NCBI GenBank assembly: GCA_014529385.2
Contig: CM043963.1
Coordinates: 79,794,912-79,858,911, forward strand
Length of the DNA: 64,000 nucleotides
Source of the DNA: Adiantum capillus-veneris
Lineage: Eukaryota > Streptophyta > Polypodiopsida > Polypodiales > Pteridaceae
Reading direction: 5' to 3'
Under the pieces are notes generated by a model. That model worked only from the letters and a program-made list of their open reading frames with translations, made no database searches and was not told the origin of the DNA. The position numbers were made by a program, and so were the translations under genes. Below, piece after piece: positions 11,401 through 22,904 of the stretch. Positions within the stretch are counted from its first letter, which is position 1. Each line of letters starts with the position of its first letter.

Positions 11401-13409
11401 CAATAACAGTCTCAACCATTATGTGAGTTTCTTGTATGCATGTATTGCACGATTATATTGGCCTGGATACATCAAAGTGCATCGTGGCAAAAACTGTGAG
11501 CTTATATCCACATAGTGCCAAAGATGTGTGCCATTATCAATGATTGAAAGTCCATCGATAATACCCGGGCACATAAGAGAAGCCGTGTAGTACTTTGCTT
11601 TGTACAATGGCTTCTTAGGGAGTCTGCCCAAGCACTTTGCTTTGCACAACAGAGAGATCTTTTCCAAAATGAAAAGTAAAACATAGCTCAAAAACAAATG
11701 TAACTTGAAATTGACTAACCTTGTCACCCACTTGTGGGTAGGTTTCTGATAGTTTTCTTGATTCCAATGCATAGCCAGACGTACTGCTCACGTGAGTAGC
11801 ATATGTATCATATACACCCACATGGGATGTAAAAACCTGCAACATCATGGAAACTTTTCCCCAGTTCGTATTCTAAGAGCGTATTCCAAACTGTGAAAAG
11901 CACGATGCCAAATACCAAAAGGGAAGCCTTGCTTCACATAAGTAATCATGTAGGTCTAGTGCGGATAGCAAACAGATACTCTTTCCAGTTTGACAAGGGC
12001 ATTGCAAAAGAAAGTCGACCTTGTCGAGCATTCAGAGATAATCGACCATGTTGAATTGTATTATGTATTGAAAAGCAAAAATAAAAAAATACTTGGAATA
12101 GATATGCCTCGTAACTGCTTGACTTGATTACGTAGACGGAGCCTTGCTCCATTGATGCCTTGATCCTGTCATTGTCTGATTGCTTTAATGAGAGACAATT
12201 GGCCTAGAAGTCAAGCCCGAGCAACTTACTTGACAGCTTCTTGGAATTGCAGTTAAGGGTCGGCCTTGCCAAGTACCTATGCCTCCTTCATCAAGGCTAG
12301 AAACAGGTCGTGCCGATCGTCATGAGAGTTTCCAAAACTACCATGCCATGACCTTTGCAATGCAGGGGAAGAACACTTGCTTGTAAACAAAAGCATTTCT
12401 CACTCAAGCCTTGCTTGACTGTGAGTCGTTATTGCACACCGTGTGGTAAAAAACAGGAATATGTTGCTTTTGGTAAAATTGCCAAGCCTTGTTATAGCTT
12501 AACAGAAGCCGTGCTTGTCTCAAATGATGTGCCAACATATCATATATGCATAAGCCATATGTTAGTGAAAAATTCTAGAAATGAACAAATGTTCTTGAGG
12601 AAAGTAACAAGAAAAAATGAAATATATTGCTTACCTCCTAAATACCCTCTAGCAACTTGTCGTGTCAGCCATATGGCCTGTCCTTTCGCAAATCCATTTT
12701 ACTTCCATAGCTTTGCATGATACGCATGCTTGCCTACATGCCCATCTTATACCCTCACTCCGGCCGTTAATTTACTATCTCTACGAATCTTGAATTTTCT
12801 GCCATCATAGGAGCATGCCCGTTGTACCCCATGCCTTGGAAGGCCATGGTCGAATGCAGCCTCTACTACTAGCACGTGCGTCATGAAACTCAGAAGCTCA
12901 ATGGCCGTGGATCTTCGAGCTTGGCTAAGCAAGATGTGGAGACATTAAGGGGTGTGTGCTCGGGGTGGGCATGCACCCTTACTTAGGGTTTAATGAAAAA
13001 ACAACCAAGGTTGGGCTCCTGTGTATGAAACAAAAGCTCTGCAACAAGCCATGTGGGCTGCCTTTGCGCTGATAGAGAAAGCAAGAGCAGGCAAGCAAGG
13101 TAATGCTCACCGGGTGTCAAGCATGTGTCGAGAACTCCTCCTTAGAGCCCTGTGACCCCATAGTCAGCAGTCCCGTGTTGTTTGGAACATGTCCGACTCC
13201 CGGATTTCCCCCTCTCAAGGGATGTTACCCATGGTGCCGTTCCTTTGTCGTCGGCTCTGCAGGGGTGGTGTTCCATGAATCGATCGAGAACAAGAGAGAA
13301 GCCATGCGAGATTCCATGAGAGACAGAGTGAGTGAGAGAGAACATGTAAGATCCATGCATCCCTCCCTTTCCCCTCCTCCATAGTTGTCCCTCCACCCTT
13401 CTCCCCTAT

Positions 13410-13421
13410 GCTCTGATACCA
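13410..13421 (-). other. Primer binding site of the 8.4-13.6 kb insert
   Basis: GCTCTGATACCA on the plus strand is TGGTATCAGAGC on the minus strand, one base from the LTR end. This orients the insert on the minus strand. Confidence 0.75.
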
Positions 13422-13422
13422 G

Positions 13423-13598
13423 TGAAAGGCCAAAGGATGGACTGGCATATCGTTATACTCCCAACCTCCCTACTTATAGCCCTTGGCCCTTGCAAGTAGG
13501 ATCTCTTAAATTTATGCCTGGCCCTCGGATTCTAGACGCACTGAACCATTCAGTCCCTAGCCCTTGGCTTACTGCCCGGTCCTACCATTGGCCTGACA
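13423..13598 (-). repeat. Candidate 176-bp LTR of the non-coding insert
   Basis: On the minus strand it runs TGTCAGGCC to GGCCTTTCA, with CTATAAGTAGGG as a TATA-like motif. The boundary with copia A at 13598/13599 is sharp. No partner LTR was found. Confidence 0.6.
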
Positions 13599-14690
13599 GT
13601 TAAGTTTCCAAAGGATGGGTCAGTTCGTGCTACATGCAGATTGCAACTTGTGCATAGTGATGTTTGTGGGCCTATGCAAACTCCTCCCTTGGGAAATTAC
13701 TTGTACTTCGTGACTTTCATTGATGACTACTCCAGGCATGCACGGGTATATCCTTTAAAATCTAAGTCCGAAGTTTTTATGTGCTTCAAACAATTTCTTG
13801 CTATGGCTGAAAATGTCTTGAAATGTACTATGGGCACCCTCCGTTTCGATCGAGGGGGGAGTATATGTCTCATGAATTTAATGCATTTCTGGGATAAAAC
13901 ACCAATGTATAGTGCCGTATATGCCTCAGTAAAATGGTGTTGCTGAGAGGAAAAACAGGTCTCTTACGGAAATGGCAAGATGTATGGTCAAGAGTCAAGC
14001 TTTACCACATTTGTTTTGGCTCAAGGCTGTCATGTGTGCCACTTATGTACTCAACATGTGTCCTACAAAAGCATTGCATGATAGAAAGCCATCTATTGAG
14101 CACATGCGCACTTTTGGCTGTTTGGCTTATGGTTTAGTGCCACAAGCACAACGCAAAAAATTGGATGATAAGAATGTCAAATGTATTTTTGTTGGTTATA
14201 GTGCTGAAAGCAAAGGTTATAGGTTGTACCATCCACAAACAAAGCGTATTTTGGTCTCTCGTGATGTTGTGTCTATGGAAGATTCTGTTCAACCTTTGCT
14301 ATCATGTACTAGAGGCAGTAATGTAAGCTCACAGGACATTTATGACACTTTGTTGCCTCTTTTCAGTGGTGGAAGTACAAATGTAAATTCCAATGAGGCA
14401 AATGTACAGCCTATGGGGGTTTCTAAAAATGTTACAGATTAGCCTATTACTGATGAAAATGTACATGATGTACTTGATGAGGAGAGGGCTGAAAATGAGT
14501 AGACTAGAGGTATGACAAAATGGCTGGTGCACACTTTGCGTGACAATAATTGGATGCACCTTTGTCTAGTCGTACTCGTTCAGGTTCTCGCCATGCCTCT
14601 TACACATCAGATTGTTATGCTTTGTCTGTGTCTAGCTTACATGATGTTGAGGAACCTCTGTCTTTTGATGAAGAAAGAATTCAAAAAATT
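13599..14690 (+). pseudogene. Copia A integrase, damaged
   Basis: Integrase inserts element DNA by DD35E chemistry. The reading resumes with FPKDGSVRA, then LQLVHSDVCGPM (first catalytic Asp, about 13640-13680) and FVTFIDDYSRHARVYPLKSK. A lost base in the G run near 13855 shifts the frame, and about 10 bases are missing near 13893 compared with copia B. A further deletion at about 14077 removes the segment that copia B has at 31151-31173. The second half (TFGCLAYG, KCIFVGYSAESKGYRLY) is clear at 14108-14230. In-frame TAG codons lie at about 14440 and 14500 in the linker to RT. Confidence 0.88.
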
Positions 14691-15201
14691 GGATGGCTGC
14701 CATGCAATCAGAATATGATACACTTATAGAAAATGACATATGGAATTTATGTGATTTGCCTCCTAGCAAAAAGGCCATTGGTACGAAGTGGGTTTACAAG
14801 TTGAAACGCAAGGCGGATGGTGAGATTGATCGCTATAAGGCTCGACTTGTTGCAAAGGGTTATGCACAACAAAAAGGCATAGATTATGAAGAGACTTTTG
14901 CTCCCACTTGTCATATGACTACTGTGTGATTTCTATGTGCATTGGCAGTTTGTTTTGGTTGGGATGTACATCAATCAGACATTGTTACTGCTTTCTTGAA
15001 TGGTGACATATTTGACGAAGTTTATGTAACGCAGCCTCGCGGTTTTGTCAAGAAAGGACAAGAGGACAAAGTGTGCAGATGTAAGAAGGCTTTGTATGGG
15101 TTGAAGCAATCTCCTCGTGCTTGGTATGAGAAAGCTGACACTGATCTGGTCAAACAAGGCTTTCGTAACAGTCCAACAAAAAGCACATTGTATGTCAAGC
15201 G
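14691..15201 (+). pseudogene. Copia A reverse transcriptase, N-terminal part
   Basis: The reading runs MAAMQSEYDTLIEND, KAIGTKWVYKLKRK, ARLVAKGYAQQKGIDYEETF and YGLKQSPRAWYEK, all conserved copia RT blocks. One TGA interrupts at 14927 (copia B has CGT there). The frame is cut at 15201, right after YVK, by the left gypsy C LTR. The downstream RT motif (YVDD) occurs twice further on, at about 16856 and about 21335, because of the later rearrangement. Confidence 0.88.
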
Positions 15202-16819
15202 TGCAATGGAATTGGCCTATTAACTTGAGAGTAGTGGAAATTAATGAGAGTACTATTGAGAAATTACTTTGTGAGCATAGCGGGTGAAAGTAATTGAAGA
15301 TAACAACAGAGACATAGCATTTAGTTAACTTGGCATGCACAATACTTTTGCAAGAGAGAGAGTTTAGAGAACATGACAACAGTTGAGGACCAAATCTATG
15401 TGGAGCCGATCCCCCCTTCAATAGGCATTTGTATTATGATTTCTCCCATTAAGAGATACTTGTTACAATACAATCTTTGTGATCCTTGTGACCTAGGTGA
15501 TGCAATGAATTTGGAAAGCTTCATGCATCACCATCATAACGTAAACTTTGAAGAAAGCTTTAACTATCCCAAGCCTCAGTCCCAAGACCTCAAACACCTT
15601 TGAAGGTGGAGAGAGCTAGCAGGGAATGAGGGTAGGGAAGAGGAAAAGGAAAAATTTCATAGGAGAAAGAATTAGCTCCTCACTTATCATAACTCTTCTT
15701 GCTAGCATACATAATAGCATAGTAATGAAGATGGAGAATATGGAAAACTTAAGCATTGAAGCATGGCTCTTGGTTGTATTTGCACTCCATAGCTAAGAGT
15801 GGCGTAGGCTCTCAACCTCTACTTGCTTGGAGAAGGAGAGGGATCTCTTGCACTTTGCACAATGCACAATCTGAGTGTGTGTCAGTGTGTGTGGGAGAGT
15901 ATGACCCCTAAGCAACCCCCTAGCTTGCTTTGGTCGACCCTCCCTTATAGCTCATGCTTGAAGCTCATTGGACCCCTCTAGGCCTAGCCAATCACAAGCA
16001 AGAGGCATTACAAGCAACAAGGGTAGCCTTGGGACAAGTGTCCCCCTTTCCCCTTTGAGAGAGTGGACTTGATAAATGCAAAGAAAATTAATTAAATCTC
16101 CTAAATTATCATTGGAGGCCAACCAATAGGCTTCAGGCACACCATGAGGGCAACATGAGGAGGAACTTGAAAGGTGTCCCTTTTGCTTTCTTTGTACCGA
16201 GCATGCCTTGTGTGAGTGTGTGGGTGTTCTCTCTCATCCTCCCTCTTGTAGGGCTTGCCCCCTCCTTGTAGGGATTGGATTTAACTTTTTGACACCTCAA
16301 GCCCCTCATCCTTAGGCCTAGTTCCCACCACAAGCTTGTCCCTTAAGCACTTTAAGCTTGGGCTGGGTTCTCACCTCAAGTACAACCCTAGCATCTCAAG
16401 CATGACAAGCACCTCAAGCATCTCAATTATCAAACACCTCAATCATCTCAAGCACCTGAATCATCAAGAACCTCAAGCACCTCAGTCATCAAGCACGACA
16501 AGCACCTCAAGCACCTTAAGCCTGGGCCGCGTTCCCACCTCAAGCTTAGCCCTAGCTTACCTAAGGTCAAAGGACTTTTACACACATTATTGGAGATCTT
16601 CAATGAAGCTAACCCTAAGGTATTATGCTCCATTGATTAGCCTTGCTCTTTGATAGACCATCTCTCATTTGGGCCCCTTTACCATTGGCCCCGTGTTGAG
16701 ATAGATCTATAAGCACATTTCTATATCTTAACCCTTGTTCCTATTTATTCTCCCACATTAAATGATAAGTTTAATATGAGAAAATCATTTGGGTTGGTTA
16801 GATATTAGATTTTATGACA
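15202..16819 (-). repeat. Gypsy C LTR, left copy
   Basis: About 1.6 kb of TG...CA sequence, from TGCAATGGAATTGG to ATTTTATGACA, colinear with 19669-21300. The left flank is AAGCG (15197-15201) and the right flank AAGCT (16820-16824), a target duplication with one later change. A stretch of 10-bp CTCAAGCACC/CTCAAGCATC-type repeats lies at about 16392-16525. The minus-strand promoter region includes AGCTATAAGGG (RC of about 15945-15955). Confidence 0.9.
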
Positions 16820-17433
16820 AAGCTTGAGGGTGATGTACTTCTCATTGTTGTTCTATATGTGGATGATTTGTTGATCAGTGGTCCCAATGAGGCACATATT
16901 GCTGAATTTAAGATTGATTTGAATGCTACTTTCAAGATAAAAGATTTTGGGCTGTTGCATCATTACTTAGGCATACAGTTTAAGTAGTGTGATGGTGGTA
17001 TTGCCTTGTGTCATGAAAGTCATTGATATGTAAGTTTGGACTTGAGGATTGCAAACCTATTTTCACTCCCATGGAAAGAGCTTTGAAGTTAAGTCTACAT
17101 GATGCTGGTGATCCTACTGATGTCACCCTTTACCAAAATACTGTTGGATGCCTCATTATGTATGCAACATGAGGTTGGATATTTAGTTTTCACGCTCACA
17201 TGTTCCATATAGCCTAGGGTCTAAGCATTGGCATGCTGTCAAGAGGATTTTTTGCTACTTGAGTGGCACTTTACATCTTAGCTTGCTTTATCCCAAGGGG
17301 GGATCACTGCCACCATATTTACATGCTTTTTTAGACTCAGATTGGGGTGGTTGTTTTGACACATGAGTGTCCACAAGTGGTTTTTGTTTCATGCTTGGAA
17401 GTTCATTTATATCATGGTCAAGCACAAAGCAAC
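16820..17433 (+). pseudogene. Copia A RT/RNase H fragment, first copy
   Basis: Continues the copia RT reading after the left LTR: EGDVLLIVVLYVDDLLISGP (about 16828-16890), then decayed RT C-terminus and the start of RNase H. It carries stops (TAG at about 16986) and a deletion after CHESH. It duplicates 21301-21920. It ends abruptly near 17433, inside the phrase AAGCAACC, and joins gypsy C integrase sequence. Confidence 0.88.
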
Positions 17434-18790
17434 CATAGTATCTTTTTCTATCTTAGCATAATACTTTTGATGGCCCGTAGGATTTTTGCCCGTCGTTTGT
17501 CTTTATCGAGCCTTAGGAAACTTAAGTAAGACCCAATCATTTTCTTTAAATGTTAAGGCCCTTCTGTGCTTGTCAACAACAACTTTTTGCGTTTGTTAAG
17601 AGATGGATATAGCCTCCTTAATATTTTGAAAAGATTCTTGTAGGTCACAGCTATACTCATCGGTAGGAAAGATCTTCCCATATACTTTGAGTAGCAAGGG
17701 ACTTTTAGGTCTTCCCTCAATGATCTCAAAAGATGCTTCTCCCGCAAAAGTATGTACAGTATTATTGTAGGCAAACTCTACAAAAGGTAAGTACTTTTCC
17801 CATTGTGAGCGTTGATCTACTTCAGTACGATAACTCTTGAGTAGATCGAGTATCATAAGATTGGCTATCTCACTTTGGCCATCCGTTTGTGGGTGATAGG
17901 CCGAAGAGAAATTCAATCTTGTTCCTAGATTTTCAAAGAGACCTTTCCAAAAATTACTGGTCATTCTAGGATCTCTATCTGACACGATGGATGTTGGTAA
18001 TCCATGGTGTTTGCAAATATGAGATATGAAGAGAGTTGCCATTTGGAGTGCCGTAATAGTCTTTTTGAAAGGAATAAAGTTTGCTTGCTTGCTAAACCTC
18101 TCGACTATTGTCCATATTAGTATTCCCATGGATAGACTTTGGTAATCCAAAGATGAAATCCATGGTTATACTCTCCCATGGTGAATTTGGGATAGGCAAT
18201 GGCTGGAGTAATTGAGGTTGCTTCCCTCTATCATACTTGGTATTTTGGCATACTACGCATTTTATAACATACTCCTGTATGTCCACTTTCATGGTAGGCC
18301 ACTAGAAATACGTCTCTACTCCTCAAAAAGTAGGTTGAATACCTCTATGCCCCGCATAGGGAGGAGCATGGGATTCATACATAACTTTCTTACAAAGGGA
18401 ATGGGTAACACATAGCCTATTGCTATGGAGAAGATAACCATCATGCAAGGTGAATGGTTCCACTTTCTCCCCCAAAGCAAGAGCTGGCATTATGTCTCTA
18501 AAGTCAGGGTTAGTAGCATACTCATCTATCATAGAAGATAGATCATTGTGAGTAGCTATAGACACCACGTTAACTTTTGGTCGTCGTGAAAGTGCATCGA
18601 CCACTTGATTGTGCTTACCAGCAATGTGAGCAATATGGACATTAAATTGGAAAAGAAATTTTGCCCACCTCATTTGTTTGTCGGAAAGCTTGGTTTACGT
18701 CATGAAATACTTGAGACGTTGGTGGTCGGTGCGTAGAATGAATGGAGTCCCCAATAGGTAGTGCTTCCATGTGTCTAGGACATGTAGAAC
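17434..18790 (-). pseudogene. Gypsy C RNase H and integrase
   Basis: This is Ty3/gypsy pol read on the minus strand. RNase H C-terminal phrases include AYESRRLNSDEQ, YLLGTPFILRTDHQRLKYF and HIAGKHNQVVDALSRRP (about 18820-18590). A possible integrase zinc-binding region comes next (YAGHRGIQPTF, KCVVCQNTKYDRGKQ). The catalytic core follows, with D in TMDFIFGLPKS, D in SDRDPRMTS and E in DGQSEIANL (about 18190-17860), so the DD35E residues are present. It then reads AYNNTVHTFAGEASFEIIEGR. Stops and frameshifts occur at about 18305, 18130, 17595 and 17510. The C-terminal end is cut at 17434 by the copia fragment; the missing tail type is seen at 27513-27898. Confidence 0.88.
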
Positions 18791-19250
18791 AACTAAAAGC
18801 TCTTTCTAATAAATCCCCAAGACTTGTTCATCACTATTGAGCCTTCGGCTCTCATATGCTATGGCATGCCCTTCTTGAAGCAAAATTGCTCCAAGGCAAT
18901 CACCACAGCATCACATTGGACCTCAAATGGCTTTGAGAGAACTGGAAGCATGAGGACTGGTTGGGAGGTAAGCTTCTCCTTGTGAGCTTATGAAAAGCAT
19001 TTTGTTGCTTAGCAGTCGATACATACTTAACGTTCTCCTAAGCTCTCTGTACTCTTGGAGAGGAAGGGAAATCCCATAAGCACGAATTTGTTGTGTAACT
19101 TCGGCTTGCAAAGCAGGGTTGCCCATATCTTGCTGCAACCTAGTAACGAGATAATTTACAAACATGGGGTATCATCATTAGCACCTTCATGTGAAAACTC
19201 AAAGCTATCAATGTTCATTCTACTCCCTTGATTATTGTCAGCCATGTTAA
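18791..19250 (-). pseudogene. Gypsy C gag N-terminus fused to RNase H by deletion
   Basis: The minus-strand ATG at about 19245 starts MADNNQGSRMNIDSFEFSHE. After a frameshift it continues LVTRLQQDMGNPALQAEVTQ and ELRRTLSMYRLLS to about 18930. The reading then passes into RNase H sequence (GAILLQEGHAIAYESRR) with no gag C-terminus, protease or RT between them. A deletion of several kb therefore joined gag to RNase H. The product cannot be functional. Confidence 0.7.
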
Positions 19251-19655
19251 CAAAATTTATGTATGTACTTAGTGTATTTAGTGTATGCTTTGGAAATTCA
19301 AAACCTTAGTTGCCACTCCTCTTAGCCTTTGAAAATTGGCTCTTAAGTATCTACACCCATGGCTCGAAGTGGTTAATTATAGAGAGTAGTGGAGTAGGTC
19401 TAACATAGCAAAGTTGCCGAGGGCTAGCTCCTTTAGGACTTCTTATGGCTCAATAATGGTAAAGCCGTATGCAAGTCTAAAAAGACTCCATTATTAAGTC
19501 CAAAGCTCCCAAGGTGTGCACCATCCCCCACATAGTGGGCTCAACAAAACTGATAATAGATCCGAGTTCCACTTACCCTAATATAATTAACAACATCAAC
19601 CATATATAGGCTACTTAAGGACCTCTCTTCTTAAGCAAGAAAAGAGAAACCAAAT
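19251..19655 (-). other. Gypsy C 5' leader
   Basis: Non-coding sequence between the gag start and the primer site, as expected for an LTR-element leader. Nothing else is recognisable in it. Confidence 0.6.
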
Positions 19656-19667
19656 GCTCTGATACCA
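19656..19667 (-). other. Gypsy C primer binding site
   Basis: GCTCTGATACCA on the plus strand reads TGGTATCAGAGC on the minus strand, next to the LTR end at 19669. It fixes the minus orientation and identifies 19669-21300 as the 5' LTR. Confidence 0.92.
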
Positions 19668-19668
19668 A

Positions 19669-21300
19669 TGTAATGGAATTGGCCTATTAACTTGAGAGTA
19701 GCGGAAATTAATGAGAGTACTTTTGAGAAATTACTTTGTGAGCATAGCGGGTGAACATAATTGAAGATAACAACATAGAAATAGCATTTAGTTAACTTGG
19801 TATGAACAATACTTTTGCAAGAGAAAGAATTTAGAGAACATGACATTAGTTGAGGACCGAATTTATGTGGAGCCAGCGGTCCCCCCTCCAATAGGCATTT
19901 GTATTATGATTCTCCCATTAAGAGAGACTTGTTACAATACAATCTTTGTGTTCCTTGTGACCTAGGTGATGCAATGAATATCGAAATCTTCATGCATCAC
20001 AAGCATAACATAAAATTTGAAGAATGCTTTAACTATCTGAAGCCTCAGTCCCAAGACCTCAAACACCTTTTAAGGTGGAGAGAGCTAACAGGAAATGAGG
20101 GTAGAGAATAGGAAGAAGAAACATTTCATAGGAGAAATAATTAGCTCTTCACTTATCATAACTCTTCTTGCTAGCATACATAATAGCATAGTAATGAAGA
20201 TGGAGAATATGGCAAGCTTAAACATTGAAGCATGCCTCTTGGTTGGATTTGCACTCCATAGCCAAGAGTGTTGGTGTAGGCTCTCAACCTCTACTTGCTT
20301 GGAGAAGGAGAGGGAGCTCTTGCACTTTGCACAATGCACAATCTGAGTGTGTGCTAGTGTGTGTGGGAGAGTATACCCCCTAAGCAACCCCCTAGCTTGG
20401 TTTGGTCAACCCCCCCTTATAGCTCATGGTTGAAGCTCATTGGACCCCTCCAGGCCTAGCCAATCACAAGTAGGAGGCATTACAAGCAACAAGGGTAGCC
20501 TTGGGACAAGTGTCCCCCTTTCCCCTTTGAGAGAAAGGACTTGATATAAATGCAAAGACAATTAATTAAATCTCCTAAATTATCATTGTACCCCTTGGGT
20601 GGCCAACCAATAGGCTTCAGGCACACCATGAGGGCAACATGAGGAGTAACTTGACAAGTGTCCCTTTTGCTTTCTTTGTACCAAGCATGCCTTGTGTGAG
20701 TGTGTGGGTGTTCTCTCTATCCCCCCTCTTGTAGGGCTCGCCCCCTCCTTGTAGGGATTGGATTTAACTTTTTGACAACTCAAGCCCCTCATGCTTAGGC
20801 CCAATTCCCACCTCAAGCTTGTCCCTTAAGCACTTTACGCTTGGGCTGGGTTCTCACCTCAAGTACAACCCTAGCATCTCAAGCATGACAAGCACCTCAA
20901 GCATCTCAATTATCAATCACCTCAAGCATCTCAAGCACCTCTATCATCAAACATCTCAAGCACCTCAGTCACCAAGCACGCAAGCATCTCAAGCACCTTA
21001 AGCATGGGCCGGGTTCCCACTTGAAGCTTAGCCCTAGCTTACCTAAGGTCAAAGGACTTTTACACACATTATTGGAGGTCTTCAATGAAGCTAACCCTAT
21101 GGTCTTATGCTCCATTGATTAGCCTTGCTCTTTGATAGACCATCTCTCATTGGGGCCCCTTTACCATTGGCCCCGTGTTGAGATAGATCTATAAGCACAT
21201 GTCTATATCTTAACCCTTGTTCCCGTTTATTCTCCCACATTAAATGATCAGTTTAATATGAGAAAATCATTTGGGTTGGTGAGATATTAGATTTATGACA
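19669..21300 (-). repeat. Gypsy C 5' LTR (right copy)
   Basis: 1632 bp, TGTAATGG to TTATGACA, followed by AAGCG (21301-21305), which equals the flank at 15197-15201. It is highly similar to 15202-16819 throughout. It contains the CTCAAGCAYC minisatellite at about 20876-21000. Confidence 0.93.
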
Positions 21301-22290
21301 AAGCGTGAGGGCGATGTACTTCTAATTTTTGTTCTATATGTGGATGATTTGTTGATCAGTGGTCCCAATGAGGCACATATTGCTGAATTTAAGATTGATT
21401 TGAATGCTACTTTCAAGATGAAAGATTTGGGGCTGTTGCATCGTTACTTGGGCATACAGTTTAAGCAGTGTGATGGTGGTATTGCCTTGTGTCAGAAAAG
21501 TTACATAAAGACATTGATATGTAAGTTTCGACTTGAGGATTGCAAACCTATTTCCACTCCCATGGAAACAAGTTTGAGTCTACATGATGCTGGTGATCCT
21601 GCTGATGTCACCCTTTACCAAACTGCTGTTGGCTGCCTCATTATGTATGCAACACAAGGTCGGATATTCAGTTTGCACTCTCACAGGTTAGCAGATTTAT
21701 GCATAGCCCAGGGTCTAAGCATTGATAGGCTGTCAAGAGTATTTGCACTACTTGAGTGGCACTTTGTTGCTTTATCCCAAGGGGGGATCATTGCCACCAG
21801 ATTTACATGCTTTTTCAGACTCAGATTGGGTTGGCTGTTTTGACACGTGAGTGTCCACAAGTGGTTTTTTTTTCATGCTTGGCAGTTCATGTATATCATG
21901 GTTGAGCAAGAAGCAACCTACTATGGCCACTTTGAGTTGTGCGACTGAGTATAGGGTAGCCTTCACAACTACGTTTACGTGTGTATGGCTCATACGCCTT
22001 ATGGCTGATTTGGGTGTTGGATAGGACACGTCCAACACTATCTACACTAACAATCAGATCACATTGGTAGTTGCGAGGAACCCGGTTTTTCATGCTTGCA
22101 CAAAGCACATTGAGGTGCATTACCACAATGTTAGGGAGAGGCTCTCAGCAGGAGAGATCAACTTGGCTTATGTGCCACCACAGGACAACCTTGCAAATAT
22201 TTTCACAAAGGCATTGTCTCGTGAGAAGTTCGAAGCTTTCCACAAAGCTTTGGGCTTACTCCCCTTTGTGGATTGATCATGTCCTTAGGG
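21301..22290 (+). pseudogene. Copia A RT C-terminus and RNase H, second copy
   Basis: Reads EGDVLLIFVLYVDDLLISGP (YVDD catalytic motif at about 21337-21348), LIMYATQGRIFSLHSH and, after frame changes, the RNase H end AYVPPQDNLANIFTKAL and KALGLLPFVD (to 22276). The TGA before VSTSG in RNase H (about 21846) is shared with copia B, suggesting an old family-wide mutation. Between the stop and the 3' LTR the polypurine tract seen in copia B (33355-33363) is deleted. Confidence 0.88.
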
Positions 22291-22332
22291 CATGGCACTT
22301 CCCTTTACTCATGAGCCAGATTTTGTCCACCG

Positions 22333-22560
22333 CGTTACCATATACATGTGGTAGTGATGTGTGTGAACACACTTAGGACCGCCAGGGAATTTTTTTCCTC
22401 TTTAGGAGGTTTTCCCCCTCGTACATTGTATATATGCCCATCACTCTAGGGCTATCTATCTTTCCATTTCACACTAAGTAAAACACTCTCTATTGTGTGC
22501 CTTGACCTTCCTTCATCTTCTCCAAGCTGTGTGTGTTTTCCTGCAACCCTTATTCCAACA
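22333..22560 (+). repeat. Copia A 3' LTR
   Basis: 228 bp, CGTTACCATATAC to TTCCAACA; the first base of the usual TG is changed to C. The following pentamer GAAAT compares with GTAAT before the 5' LTR. Confidence 0.92.
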
Positions 22561-22900
22561 GAAATTCTCTAGTTGGTATTCCTCATGCATATGCCAGTAG
22601 AGGTACTTGAATGGAAACTTGTGCTGTACCATTTTAGTATTTACTGCTGTCCGAATGTTGTGGTTTGATTCACTTGATGTTATGGTGCTATTCTCATGCA
22701 TCGTTTGTAATGTCATTTCTACTGAGCCTTTTATGTTTATGGCACGGTGGGTTTATTCACCTTTAGGAAATGCTTTAAATTATTGATGAATCGTAAAGAA
22801 GTGCAACTGTTTGCGGCCTTGGTTTGTAATTTCCTTTCAAAAGTGTAGAGTTTTCTTTTGATACACATATATGGTCCTCTCATTGGCTTGGGATGTTTTA
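22561..22900 (+). other. Module F1 sequence after copia A, unassigned
   Basis: Continuation of the sequence interrupted by copia A. No coding or repeat signature was found. Confidence 0.4.
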
Positions 22901-22904
22901 ACAT

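Larger units (their letters stand above)
8406..13598 (-). mobile_element. 5.2-kb non-coding insert, probable non-autonomous LTR element
   Basis: No gag or pol reading exists in 8406-13422. The right end looks like the 5' end of a minus-strand LTR element: a 176-bp TG...CA block (13423-13598) is followed leftward by a tRNA-Met-type primer site (13410-13421) and a G-rich leader. Copia A resumes at once at 13599 (VKFPKDGSVRA). No matching second LTR was found near 8406, so the left part may have been lost by deletion, together with about 60 codons of copia integrase. GCCTTGC-type words are frequent at 11900-12560 without clear periodicity. A LARD/TRIM-like element is the best reading, and the left border is uncertain. 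Confidence 0.55.
6439..22560 (+). mobile_element. Copia A: old Ty1/copia retrotransposon with nested insertions
   Basis: This is a full-span Ty1/copia element. The 5' LTR (6439-6709) and 3' LTR (22333-22560) share the same sequence from GTTACCATATACATG to TTCCAACA. A tRNA-Met-type primer site is at 6712-6723. The order gag, zinc knuckle, protease, integrase, RT, RNase H fits the copia order. Candidate target duplication is GTAAT (6434-6438) against GAAAT (22561-22565), one mismatch. The element is dead: frameshifts, stops, a 5.2-kb insert at 8406-13598 and gypsy C sequence at 15202-21300. Its close relative copia B (29578-33594) gives the undamaged reference for most joints. Confidence 0.9.

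Noticed and set aside
15373-16653. Plus-strand frames of 60-105 codons inside the gypsy C LTRs
   Set aside because: They lie in non-coding LTR sequence, are not conserved as frames between the two LTR copies, and have no known motifs.
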